Assembly (NCBI GenBank): GCA_003647715.1 | Contig: QMNJ01000001.1 | Span: 1 to 38,671 of the forward strand | Source of the DNA: Candidatus Coatesiibacteriota bacterium | Lineage (GTDB): Bacteria > RBG-13-66-14 > B26-G2 | Reading direction: 5' to 3' | DNA: 38,671 bases | Shown here: positions 8,686-17,970 of the stretch, piece by piece | Layout: each line of letters starts with the position of its first letter | Numbering within the stretch: the stretch's first letter is position 1 | Program-made: the position numbers and the translations under genes | The notes under the pieces: generated by a model | Told to the model about the DNA's origin: nothing | The model's database searches: none | The model's input: only the letters and a program-made list of their open reading frames with translations

Positions 8686-9124
8686 AGTTATTCTATATAG
8701 TTTATTATAACTTGCGGTGCAGATTGTAGAACTATTATATGAGAATATATTTTGAAGAGTAAGGGTGTTTTCGCCAGGATTTTGATGTTCAGTAAATTCA
8801 ACTGTAGAATTAGTTATTGTTGGATAATTTTATGCCTTTAGAATTTATCTGTTTATCTTATTACTTTGAACGATTCTCTGAATACTTCATTCGCTCCTTC
8901 CATATATCTCAGTCTAAAAGATTCTTAACTCTTAGAGAGGTCTAATGATTGTTATTTTTATTTGTTAGCACGGTTTCTATTATGTCCATATACAATATTT
9001 CATTTTTGCTTAATATTGTTTAATTTGCCTTGAAAATAATGTTATTATTATGTAGAAAAACCGAGTGTTTTTTAACTATAATTTTGGCATAAAATAGTGT
9101 ATTATTAAAGAGATAAGAGATGTT
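8686..9124. promoter_or_regulatory. Divergent intergenic region between rpoN and the giant exported protein gene
   Basis: This 439-base AT-rich gap must hold the promoters of both the rpoN operon (leftward) and the giant gene (rightward). Rightward, TATAAT at 9077-9082 would start transcription about 36 bases before the ATG, but no good -35 lies 16-18 bases upstream. Leftward, TATAAT can be read on the minus strand within the TTATTATAACT stretch around 8702, again with a poor -35. I searched for TGGCAC-N5-TTGC type sigma-54 sites and found none. No small ORF with a convincing ribosome binding site is present. The individual promoter calls are weak. Confidence 0.35.
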
Positions 9125-12100
9125 ATGAAAGACCCGGGAAGAATAACCCTGGTTGTGGCGATAGGATTGGTTTTGTGTTTATCTATTACCTTCTCATATA
9201 CAGAAGAGTGGGTAGTAGATTATGCAGGTGTTAAGGCAACTATATCCAGCCCTGCCATTGGCGATGTCAATGGTGATGGCAGGAAAGAGGTAGTAATTGG
9301 CTCAGGAACCGGTGAGCTGTATGTATTTACCGGCTCGGGGAGTATTGCCACTGGTTTCCCAATTGACCTCGGTAGTTCAGTCATTTCGTCCCCAGTTCTT
9401 GCGAATATTGACTCCGATTCAGCACTTGAGATAATCATAGGAACAACCGATGGAAAATTGTATGCCTACAATGGCAATGGCTCAATTGTGTCGGGATTCC
9501 CTGTGGTTGCGGATGATGGAATAGTAGCAACACCCGCAGTAATTGACCTTGATAAAGACGGCAGGAACGATATTATAGTCCCCGCAGTTGATGGAAAACT
9601 CTATGCCTGGTCTGGTAGCGGTGGATTGTTGCCTGGCTTCCCTGAGAAGATCTCAAAGACAGGCAACCCAAGGGTAGAATCATCGCCTGCGGTTGGTGAT
9701 GTTGATGGCGATGGTAACATAGAGATTGCATTTGGTGCTGACGATGGTCGTGTTTACTTTTGCAGGTATGCTTCAGGTGTTCTATCGGTGATATGGTCTA
9801 GAAAGACCGGTTACTATGTAAGGTCAAGCCCCGCCATCGGTGATATTGATGGAGATGGTCTTTACGAGATTGTTGTGGGCAGTGATGACTACTCTGTCTA
9901 TGCCTTTGAACTATCTGGCTCGCCAGTTAGGGGTTTTCCTGTAAGCACCGGTTATAAACTGCGATATGTCTCACCCGCTCTTGCGGATATTGATTTTGAC
10001 ACTGTAGTAGAAGTGGTGGTTGCCAGTGGTGATGGTAATGTCTATGTCATAGATGAAGATGGGACATTTCTTCCTGGTTTTCCTGTAAATCTGAACAGTA
10101 AGGTTCTTTATTCCTCTCCGGTGGTTTCGGACATAGACGGAGATGGCAAGCTGGACATAATAGTCGGGTGTGAGAACGGGAATGTCTATGCTGTCTCAGG
10201 GGATGGCACCATAATGCCTGGCTATCCATATGTTCTGGGTGGAGCAGCTTATACCTCACCTGCGGTTGGTAACATAGATGCTGATTCAAGTTTAGAGATG
10301 GTGATAGGTGGAAAGGATGGGTTTTTATACTGTGTGGATGTTGGGGGGATGGAGTCGAGAGCCAACATGCCCTGGTCGCAGTTCAAGAAGGATAATTACA
10401 GAGATTCGGTATTTGGATTTGTAGGTGGTGTAGCTGAGTTGCCATCGGTCACCGTCTCGGATATAAATGATGAGGTCTCTGGTGATGTAACCATCAATTA
10501 TGTTCTCTCGGATAAGCAGGGTGATTACTTAAGCATTCAGGCAATGTATTCAGATGACGCAGGCAGGACCTGGCATGAGGCGAGTATTATTGGAAGGACT
10601 GAAAACATAGGTCCTTCCGAATACAAGGGCAGTTTATTGTGGAAGTCAAATGATGACCTCATAGGTCCGCTGGAGAAGAAGGGCGAGGCAGACCCCGTGC
10701 TCATCGCTGAGGAGAGGAGGGAATATAGAGAGCAGAAGGATATCAAGTTCAAGATTATACCATCTGATTCAAGTGGGATAGGAACCAGTGGTGAAACAAT
10801 ATTATTTCATGTTGATAATAATGTTGCACCATCAATAACAATTGAACCCATAGAGGGCGAGAAGACCGGGGATGTGGTATTCAATTATACAATATCTGAT
10901 GAAGAGCAAGACCTGATAGGTTTACAGTTTGAGTATTCTCTTGACAGTGGTGAGACATGGAAACCCGCCACTGTTTCGGGTGCGACTACATCTATACGCC
11001 CAGCCAGGTATTCCGGACAATGCACATGGGATTCGGTGGCTGATTGTCAGGCGATTGATTCAGAGAATGTGATGTTCAGGATAATCGCATATGATAACGA
11101 CCCTGGACCTCCCGGTTTCTCAAACAAATTTCACCTTGATAACAATACACCTCCCAGGGTCATTGTTGAGGATATCCTTGAAGAGGTAGGGGGAGACATT
11201 GTAATTAATTATCAATTGCAGGACAGGGAGGAGGATAAGCTGTCACTTGACTGCTTCTATTCACTTGATAGCGGCGAGAACTGGGAGAAGGCAACGGTGG
11301 AGGGGAACATAACCGATATAACCTCTACCGATTATAAGAGTAATCTGGTGTGGAAGAGTTTGGATGACACCAGAGGTGTTGATATAAGGACGACGCAGTT
11401 CAAGATAGTTCCTATGGACAATGACGAGGGAAAGATAGATACCACCAGTAATTTCCACCTTGATAATAACAATCCGCCTGCGGTCAAGGTTGCAGAGGTG
11501 GTAGGTGAGCAGACGGGCGAGTTTCCCATTGGCTTTACAATCAGTGATGATGAGGGTGACGAGGTGTCGTTGTTATGTGAGTATTCCAAGGATAAAGGGC
11601 AGTCGTGGATAAACGCTACGGTCAGTGGACGCTTAAGCGGTATAAAACCTGCTGATTATTCCAGTGAATTGATGTGGGACTCAATAATTGACCTTCTTGG
11701 AGTGGATTCTGCAGAGATACTGTTCAGGATAACGCCTTCCGACGCAGATGTTGGTGAGCCGGGTGTAAGCGGAATGATTTATGTAGATAATAACAAACCA
11801 CCATCAATATTACTGTCAGATTTCACTGAGGAGCAGAGTGGTGATATAGATGTCTATTTCACCGTCTCTGACCTTGAGAGGGATACTGTGAGTTTATACT
11901 GTGAGTATTCACCTGATGCCGGCACAACCTGGTATGAGGCGACAGTGTCAGGTAATACTGATTTCGGGGAGGAAGGATATATTGGGCATATTACCTGGAA
12001 TTCACTTGTTGATGTTCCTGACCAATATCTTGAAAAAACCAGGTTCAGAATAACACCTTCTGATAATGATGAGGGTGAGCCGGGGACGACCAATAACTTC

Positions 12101-15100
12101 ATCGTTGATAACGACAATCCACCAACCGTTGTCGTTATGGGTGTCAGCGGTGAACAAGCAGGAGATATAACTATTCCTTATGAGATAAGCGATAAAGAAG
12201 GCGACCCGGTCTCGTTATTTGTTGAATATTCAGTTGATGGGGGTGAAAACTTCTATCCAGCAACTATAACCGGCTCTTTGGAGGGCATCACCGTAGGCAG
12301 TTACAGAGGCGCCTTTACCTGGGAATCAGAGCGTGATATTAAGGGTGTTGATTCAACTCAAGTCCTGGTGAGAGTGACCCCATCTGACCTTGATGCGGGT
12401 GAACCAGGGATATCGCCTCCCATCTGGGTGGACAATAATACGCCTCCGACAATCTCTCTTTCAGATGTTTCAGGCGAACAGTATGAGGATGTTGTCATTG
12501 ATTACTCCATAGATGATATGGAATCAGACCTGGTGAGTTTGATATGTGAGTTTAGTGAGGACGGTGGTTTGAACTGGAAACCCGCTACGGTTGAGGGCTT
12601 TATTGAGGAGATAGACAGCACCGGTTATTTAGGCTCTGTGATATGGAGAAGCGATTCTGACCTGCCTGGCACTGACCAGATGGATATTAGGTTCAGGATA
12701 ACACCAGTTGATAATGATACTGGAACCCCTGGGGAGACAGAGAACTTCCATCTTGATAATAACGAACTTCCATCTATTATAGTTGAGGATATCACAGAAG
12801 AGCAGAGTGGTAATGTCTCTGTCTCATATAAACTGGAGGATGCTGAGTATGATGCCAGTATGATAAAGGTTGAATACTCAAGTGATGGTGGTTTCACCTG
12901 GCACCCCGCAACTGTTGCCACAAAACTGGAGATTGACCCCGCCCGATATGCTGGAACAGTTATGTGGACATCGGAGGCGGATTTACCAGCGATTGACAGC
13001 CACGATGTTATGGTGAGAATTACACCATTTGATAACGACGAGGGCTTCCCCGATGAGACCGACCCATTCCACCTTGACAATAATCAACCACCTGTTGCAG
13101 TGGTTGACGATATACTGGAAGAGGTATCTGAGGATGTGAGAATCTCGTTCTCGCTTGATGATAATGATGGGGATATACTGTCAATAGATGCTGAATACTC
13201 AACCGATGGAGGAGAAACATGGAACACGGCGACTATAACGGGTGACACCGTCAATCTACGACCTCCATATTCAGGCAGTATAATATGGAACTCTACACTT
13301 GATGTTCTGGGGTTAGACAGCGACGATGTGGTATTTAAGATAATACCATCGGATAATGATGTCGGTGAGGCGAAAGTGAGCAATAGTTTCCACCTGGACA
13401 ACAACAGTTTGCCCATATCCTTCGTGGCGGATATTCATGACGAGAGCTCGGGGGATATAGATATTGAATATTCACTTCAGGATGACGAGAGAGACCCGTT
13501 GAGTATCACCTGTTTCTACTCAGATGATGGTGGCTCTACCTGGCGAGAGGCAACCGTTTCGGGAACCACCACCGGTATAACCGAGGTGGGATATGAGGGC
13601 TCTGTAATATGGCATTCTAAAGAAGACCTATTAGGTGTAGATAGAGATGACATTATGTTCAAGGTGGTTGCCAGCGATAATGATACTGGTGAGAGAGCAA
13701 GTCCAGGTCTTGTAGTGCTTGACAACAATAACACACCGAGGGTTGAGGTCAATGCACCTGAGGGTGAGAGTTCAGGAATTGTCAGGGTTCCGGTTGATAT
13801 CTCGGATGATGAGGGTGATATGATTGAACTGGTATGTGAGTTTTCCATAGATGGTGGACAGGTATATCAGCCGGCAACAGTGATAAGTCCAAAGGGTCAG
13901 ATACACACCTCGGAGTATTCAACATTCATTGAATGGGATTCAATGAATGACATAGAGGGACTTGATGTTGAGGATGTGAGATTTAAGGTTATACCATGGG
14001 ATGAGGATGAGGGAGAGGCATCTGTGTCACCACCATTCCATGTTGATAACAATATTCCGCCGATGGTTGAAGTAGCAGGTATTACCGAAGAGGTTTCAGG
14101 TGAGGTCTTTGTTGACTTCACTATTGAGGATGTTGAGAATGATAATGTAAGTATGAAGGTTGAATATTCAATTGATGGTGGAAGAACATGGGCACCTGCT
14201 ACAATAGATGGCAATATGAATAATATAACAAGTTTGATGTATGCTAATACATTTGTGTGGAGAAGCGACCAGGATGTTCCATCAGCCGATTTGACCGATG
14301 TCGCCTTACGGCTCACCCCTAGCGATAGAGATGTTGGAGAGCCGGCTATTGTCTCGCCCATTCACCTTGATAATAACATACCTCCCGAGGTCACTGTTAC
14401 TATTCCCTCTGGTGAACTCACGGGTGATGTGGATATTGGCTATACAATCAGTGACCCCGAGGGAGACACTGTATCATTGATGATGGAGTATTCAGTAGAT
14501 GGTGGAATAACCTATAACGAGGCGACCATAAGTGGACAGATAAGCGGTATTACCCCTGCGAGATACTCTGGAGTTATAAAGTGGGATTCAGGTGCGGATA
14601 TTGCCGGTGTGGATTCAGGGGATATAAGATTACGGGTGGTTGCAATGGATGCGGATGAGGGTAAACCGTTTGAGAGCGAACTAATAAGTGTGGACAATAA
14701 CATTCCACCAGATGTATCTCTTGGTAGTTATGAATTCTCACCCACCGGTGATATAATATTGCTCTATCATCTCTCTGATAATGAGGGTGACAGTTTGAGT
14801 TTGGTGTGTGAATACTCGGAGGATGGAGGTTCCACATTCAAGAATGCAACCATTATGGGGCTTACCACCGATATAACACCAAAGGAGTATGATGGTGAAC
14901 TTATATGGGCAGTGGGAACCGACCTTCCGGGGAAGGTCCTATCAGATGTGCTATTCAGGATAACTCCGTATGATACAGAAGCGGGTCAGCCGGAGACATT
15001 GGCAATAGGTAAACTTGATACCAATATTCCACCTACCTTGAATGTTATTGAACCGTTTGAGGAGGTGTCTGGTGATGTGGCAATAAGTTACTCAATTTAT

Positions 15101-15658
15101 GACCCGGAAGAGGATACAGTGGATTTGAAGGTTGAATATTCGGTGGATGGTGGGATGACATTTAAGGAAGCGACTATAAGGTCTGGTAGCACGGGGATTA
15201 GTTCGTCTGGATATCTGGGCAAGTTTGTATGGGATACAAGGGCAGACCTTGATAATAAGGAATTTAATGTCGTTTTAAGGGTTACAGCAAGCGATATAAA
15301 AGAAGGCGAGGAGATAATAACGCCTTCATTTCCTGTTGATAATAACAGACCACCGAAGATATCAATAAAGAGTTATGCATTGAGCGAAGATAAGGAGACG
15401 GTATCTATTGAATTCACCATTCTGGATGATGAAAGGGACAAGGCGAGAATTAAGTGTCAGTTCAGCGAGGATGGGGGGGTCACATGGAACGATGCTACAG
15501 TTGAGGGAATGACCACCGACCTTGTTCCGGATGGATTATATAAGCTTATATGGAAGAAGTCAGAAGACATCCCAACCATTCTTGAGGGGGCGAGAATCAA
15601 GTTTAAGATAATTCCATTTGATTATGATGAGGGAACATCAAGTGAATTAGAGTTATAA
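9125..15658 (+). CDS. Giant exported beta-propeller plus 16-repeat protein (2,177 residues)
   Basis: I do not know a named homologue. A signal peptide is clear: a short basic start, a hydrophobic core VVAIGLVLCLSIT, then a polar stretch. Residues about 38-430 form eight FG-GAP/VCBS-type units, each with SPAxxDxDGDG and ExxxGxxDGxxY patterns; the DxDxDG loops look calcium-binding. Residues about 435-2177 are 16 repeats of about 107 residues. Each has a Gly-Asp strand start, a DxExD acidic turn, an Asp-box-like YSxDGGxTW followed by ATV, a conserved YxGxxxW, a PSDxDxGEP turn, and a DNNxPP linker to the next. The last repeat lacks the linker and the protein simply ends: no membrane anchor or sorting domain is seen. 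Repeats differ throughout, so the array is old. It probably forms a long extracellular stalk or adhesin. It is followed by a membrane protein gene after ten bases. Confidence 0.9.
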   Translation: MKDPGRITLVVAIGLVLCLSITFSYTEEWVVDYAGVKATISSPAIGDVNGDGRKEVVIGSGTGELYVFTGSGSIATGFPIDLGSSVISSPVLANIDSDSALEIIIGTTDGKLYAYNGNGSIVSGFPVVADDGIVATPAVIDLDKDGRNDIIVPAVDGKLYAWSGSGGLLPGFPEKISKTGNPRVESSPAVGDVDGDGNIEIAFGADDGRVYFCRYASGVLSVIWSRKTGYYVRSSPAIGDIDGDGLYEIVVGSDDYSVYAFELSGSPVRGFPVSTGYKLRYVSPALADIDFDTVVEVVVASGDGNVYVIDEDGTFLPGFPVNLNSKVLYSSPVVSDIDGDGKLDIIVGCENGNVYAVSGDGTIMPGYPYVLGGAAYTSPAVGNIDADSSLEMVIGGKDGFLYCVDVGGMESRANMPWSQFKKDNYRDSVFGFVGGVAELPSVTVSDINDEVSGDVTINYVLSDKQGDYLSIQAMYSDDAGRTWHEASIIGRTENIGPSEYKGSLLWKSNDDLIGPLEKKGEADPVLIAEERREYREQKDIKFKIIPSDSSGIGTSGETILFHVDNNVAPSITIEPIEGEKTGDVVFNYTISDEEQDLIGLQFEYSLDSGETWKPATVSGATTSIRPARYSGQCTWDSVADCQAIDSENVMFRIIAYDNDPGPPGFSNKFHLDNNTPPRVIVEDILEEVGGDIVINYQLQDREEDKLSLDCFYSLDSGENWEKATVEGNITDITSTDYKSNLVWKSLDDTRGVDIRTTQFKIVPMDNDEGKIDTTSNFHLDNNNPPAVKVAEVVGEQTGEFPIGFTISDDEGDEVSLLCEYSKDKGQSWINATVSGRLSGIKPADYSSELMWDSIIDLLGVDSAEILFRITPSDADVGEPGVSGMIYVDNNKPPSILLSDFTEEQSGDIDVYFTVSDLERDTVSLYCEYSPDAGTTWYEATVSGNTDFGEEGYIGHITWNSLVDVPDQYLEKTRFRITPSDNDEGEPGTTNNFIVDNDNPPTVVVMGVSGEQAGDITIPYEISDKEGDPVSLFVEYSVDGGENFYPATITGSLEGITVGSYRGAFTWESERDIKGVDSTQVLVRVTPSDLDAGEPGISPPIWVDNNTPPTISLSDVSGEQYEDVVIDYSIDDMESDLVSLICEFSEDGGLNWKPATVEGFIEEIDSTGYLGSVIWRSDSDLPGTDQMDIRFRITPVDNDTGTPGETENFHLDNNELPSIIVEDITEEQSGNVSVSYKLEDAEYDASMIKVEYSSDGGFTWHPATVATKLEIDPARYAGTVMWTSEADLPAIDSHDVMVRITPFDNDEGFPDETDPFHLDNNQPPVAVVDDILEEVSEDVRISFSLDDNDGDILSIDAEYSTDGGETWNTATITGDTVNLRPPYSGSIIWNSTLDVLGLDSDDVVFKIIPSDNDVGEAKVSNSFHLDNNSLPISFVADIHDESSGDIDIEYSLQDDERDPLSITCFYSDDGGSTWREATVSGTTTGITEVGYEGSVIWHSKEDLLGVDRDDIMFKVVASDNDTGERASPGLVVLDNNNTPRVEVNAPEGESSGIVRVPVDISDDEGDMIELVCEFSIDGGQVYQPATVISPKGQIHTSEYSTFIEWDSMNDIEGLDVEDVRFKVIPWDEDEGEASVSPPFHVDNNIPPMVEVAGITEEVSGEVFVDFTIEDVENDNVSMKVEYSIDGGRTWAPATIDGNMNNITSLMYANTFVWRSDQDVPSADLTDVALRLTPSDRDVGEPAIVSPIHLDNNIPPEVTVTIPSGELTGDVDIGYTISDPEGDTVSLMMEYSVDGGITYNEATISGQISGITPARYSGVIKWDSGADIAGVDSGDIRLRVVAMDADEGKPFESELISVDNNIPPDVSLGSYEFSPTGDIILLYHLSDNEGDSLSLVCEYSEDGGSTFKNATIMGLTTDITPKEYDGELIWAVGTDLPGKVLSDVLFRITPYDTEAGQPETLAIGKLDTNIPPTLNVIEPFEEVSGDVAISYSIYDPEEDTVDLKVEYSVDGGMTFKEATIRSGSTGISSSGYLGKFVWDTRADLDNKEFNVVLRVTASDIKEGEEIITPSFPVDNNRPPKISIKSYALSEDKETVSIEFTILDDERDKARIKCQFSEDGGVTWNDATVEGMTTDLVPDGLYKLIWKKSEDIPTILEGARIKFKIIPFDYDEGTSSELEL

Positions 15659-15668
15659 AGGATTCTAT

Positions 15669-16826
15669 ATGGCTGAGGAAAAGAAACTGTATCTGAGAGT
15701 AAAAGGTGTTGAGCACGGACCCTTCACTGTGGAAGAGGTAAAGACCTGGATTGAGGGTGGGAAGTTCAAGCCAACCGACTATATAAGAATGGAGGGGATG
15801 AAGCACTGGGTGATGGCTAAGAACCTGGTTCACCTCAAGGAATATTTTGATGCCAAGAAGGAGGAGGATAGAAAGGGAGCATTTGCTTCATGGCTGGGAC
15901 AGGTTAGAGAAGGTAAGCCACCTATTGTGTTGACTCCCACTGGTGTAACGGAGGAGCATACAAGGATTGCAGAGGCAAGGAAGCAACTTGAAGAGGATGC
16001 GAAGCGACTTGAAGAGAGAGAAGCGGAGTTAAGGGAGCAGATAGAGAGGGAGTTAACCAAGAAGCAGGAGGAGGAGTTTGAGAGATTGCGTAAGGAGAGA
16101 GAGCGTCTTGAGGAACATCGGATGGAGTTAGAAGAAGCCGAGATAGAGATAAAACAGATGGAGAAGACGGTGAGGAGGAGAAGGAGAATACCCTTGATAA
16201 TAGCAGGGGCTGTTATAGTTGCAGTTATTGCGGTCAGCACTCCAATTGTTATTAATTACTACAAGAGCACGAAGGAGTTGCAGGAGGCAATCAATAGAAT
16301 AGACATAATTGACAATGAGATTAAGAACCTGATGGCTAAATTAGAAGATGCAGAGACAACGATGGAGAGAGAAGCAATAATGGAGAAGATAGAGGAGTTG
16401 AAGAAGGAGAGGGAGGAATTGGTCAAAGAGGTTGAGAAGAAAGGCGGAGGGGAACCAATTGAAAATATTGAGACCACCCTCGGTAGTGTCAGTATTACAG
16501 GTCCGTTAAGCATTATCGGTCCAGGGTCTGATGACCCATCAAGGAGCTCTTCTACGGTGGATTCCATCATCAGAGGTAGAATGGGTGCAATCAATAGTGT
16601 TTACAACCGAGAATTAAGGAGCAATCCATCGCTAGAGGGAAAGGTAGTAGTATCGTTTACTGTATCCTCTGATGGGACGGTTACCCGAGCTAATGTAATA
16701 TCCTCCACACTCAGCAACTCCAAACTTGAGAATGCAATTGTCTCTAATATTATGCTCGCTAGATTCCCAAGCACCAGCAGTGGTGATATTACGGTTACTT
16801 ATCCGTTTACCTTTGAAACAAAATAA
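15669..16826 (+). CDS. GYF_2 domain, coiled coil, membrane helix and TonB/AgmX-like C-terminal domain protein
   Basis: A 385-residue inner-membrane protein of unusual layout. Residues 5-55 fit the GYF_2 domain (GPFTVEEV, then W at 27 and 47). Residues 94-168 are a highly charged coiled coil. RRRRR precedes a membrane helix at about 174-197. A second coiled coil (200-258) and a Ser/Gly-rich linker lead to residues 298-384, which resemble the TonB or AgmX/PglI C-terminal fold (GKVVVSFTVSSDGTV, then ARFPSTSSGD and YPFTFE). By the positive-inside rule the GYF_2 end is cytoplasmic and the C-terminal domain periplasmic. Related proteins serve gliding motility and energised transport across the envelope. 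The AAAGGA ribosome binding site overlaps the stop of the giant gene, so the two are very likely co-expressed. A role in exporting or anchoring it is inference. Confidence 0.85.
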   Translation: MAEEKKLYLRVKGVEHGPFTVEEVKTWIEGGKFKPTDYIRMEGMKHWVMAKNLVHLKEYFDAKKEEDRKGAFASWLGQVREGKPPIVLTPTGVTEEHTRIAEARKQLEEDAKRLEEREAELREQIERELTKKQEEEFERLRKERERLEEHRMELEEAEIEIKQMEKTVRRRRRIPLIIAGAVIVAVIAVSTPIVINYYKSTKELQEAINRIDIIDNEIKNLMAKLEDAETTMEREAIMEKIEELKKEREELVKEVEKKGGGEPIENIETTLGSVSITGPLSIIGPGSDDPSRSSSTVDSIIRGRMGAINSVYNRELRSNPSLEGKVVVSFTVSSDGTVTRANVISSTLSNSKLENAIVSNIMLARFPSTSSGDITVTYPFTFETK

Positions 16827-16839
16827 TATGTAGTAATCT

Positions 16840-17970
16840 TTACCTTACAAGGTTTAATTTCTCTTTTACAAATTGCATTATCTCTTCGGGGTCTATATCC
16901 TCCCAACATATCATCCTAACGCAGTTCTCAAGGTATCCATCTCTATAACAGGGAGCACATTTTACACGGGGGCTGATAATAATTGAATTATCGTTTTTAT
17001 ATGGTCCATATCTAACTGGATTAGTCGGTCCAAAGATTACAATGGTGGGTGTCTTGAACGCAGACGAAATATGGAGGGGGAGGGAGTCATTAGTTATCAA
17101 TAGGCGAGAGCACTTTATTACTGCCGATACCTCTGGGATGGTAGTTTTACCAGTAATGTCCGTGATATTTGAAGATAGAGAGGCAAGTATTCTAGCCCTT
17201 TTTCTATCACTTTTGCTACCAATGATTAAAATTGGAATACTTAATGAACAAAGTTTCTGAACGAGTGCATTCCATTTGTTAATTGGCATTAATTTATTAG
17301 GCATCTTTGTCTTTGGGTTGTCGCCACCACCAGGTGCTATGACTATGTATTTCTCTGAGATGCCCGCATCCTTTAATTGCTTTTCTACTTTATTGGTCAC
17401 TTTCTCTGTGAGGAATATCTCAAGCCCTTTATCCTCAGGTTTACCACCGAGTGAGAGAACCACATTGAGGTATTCATCTGCCTGATGTATTGTCTCATCA
17501 TATTCAGTTGAGTAGTTCAGAAGTGCTCCCTCACCCCTGCGGTTTATTCCTGCCAGGATACCAGAGCAGATAATTCTAAATATCAGCGCGAAGGCAAATG
17601 AGTGATGAAATAGAATACAGAGGTCGTAGTCCTGTTTTCTTATGTCAAGCATTAGTTGCATTATTTTAATTGGGTTGAGAGAGATAAATATAGATTCATC
17701 CACTGTCAATATTCTGTTAATGTTAGGATTGGTAGCAATGATTGGTGATGACCTAATCCCTGTCAGGTAGTTAATCTCTGCATTGGGGAATAATCTTCTC
17801 AGGGTTCTCAGGGCGGGTGTGGTAAGAAGGACCTCACCAGTAGCCCATATTTTGACCACGAGTATCTTTTTAACCTTCTGAGGTCTTTTAGTTCTATTCT
17901 TAAAAGGACTTATGAGAGGAGATATTGCTCTACCGGCAAGTGAACTCAGATTTTCAATCATGAACGGCAT
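16840..17970 (-). CDS. Glycosyltransferase family 9 (heptosyltransferase-like)
   Basis: The 376 residues match ADP-heptose:LPS heptosyltransferase-type GT9 enzymes. Landmarks are the N-terminal KKILVVKIWATGEVLLTTPALRTL stretch, the VIAPGGGDNPKTK middle motif, and the C-terminal nucleotide-sugar site LLITNDSLPLHISSAFKTP followed by IFGPTNP. A Cys-rich tail (CAPC, ENCVRMICW) is also common in this family. It acts at the inner face of the inner membrane on lipopolysaccharide core or a related glycan. The sugar and acceptor cannot be told from sequence. The first ATG (17970) has GGGAGGT eight bases ahead, so I prefer it to the ATG nine bases later; it overlaps the upstream gene by 17 bases. It is the last gene of the operon and converges on the TonB-like gene. 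Confidence 0.92.
   Translation of the reverse strand: MPFMIENLSSLAGRAISPLISPFKNRTKRPQKVKKILVVKIWATGEVLLTTPALRTLRRLFPNAEINYLTGIRSSPIIATNPNINRILTVDESIFISLNPIKIMQLMLDIRKQDYDLCILFHHSFAFALIFRIICSGILAGINRRGEGALLNYSTEYDETIHQADEYLNVVLSLGGKPEDKGLEIFLTEKVTNKVEKQLKDAGISEKYIVIAPGGGDNPKTKMPNKLMPINKWNALVQKLCSLSIPILIIGSKSDRKRARILASLSSNITDITGKTTIPEVSAVIKCSRLLITNDSLPLHISSAFKTPTIVIFGPTNPVRYGPYKNDNSIIISPRVKCAPCYRDGYLENCVRMICWEDIDPEEIMQFVKEKLNLVR

Noticed and set aside
8686..9124. A sigma-54 (-24/-12) promoter near rpoN
   Set aside because: GGCAT at 9086-9090 and GCAC at 8968-8971 have no TTGC at the required spacing.
12625..14361. Long open frames on the minus strand inside the giant gene, giving Ser-rich proteins
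   Set aside because: They mirror the plus-strand repeats, keep the repeat period, have no ribosome binding sites, and arise from the codon bias of the Asp/Gly-rich repeats.
9125..15658. Sialidase or other glycosidase activity, suggested by the Asp-box motifs
   Set aside because: The motifs occur once per 107-residue module, not in consecutive propeller blades, and no catalytic Arg triad or Tyr/Glu pattern was seen.
16842..16853. Palindrome ACCTTACAAGGT between the convergent TonB-like and GT9 genes
   Set aside because: The two-base loop is too short for a hairpin and no T-run follows, so it is not a convincing terminator.
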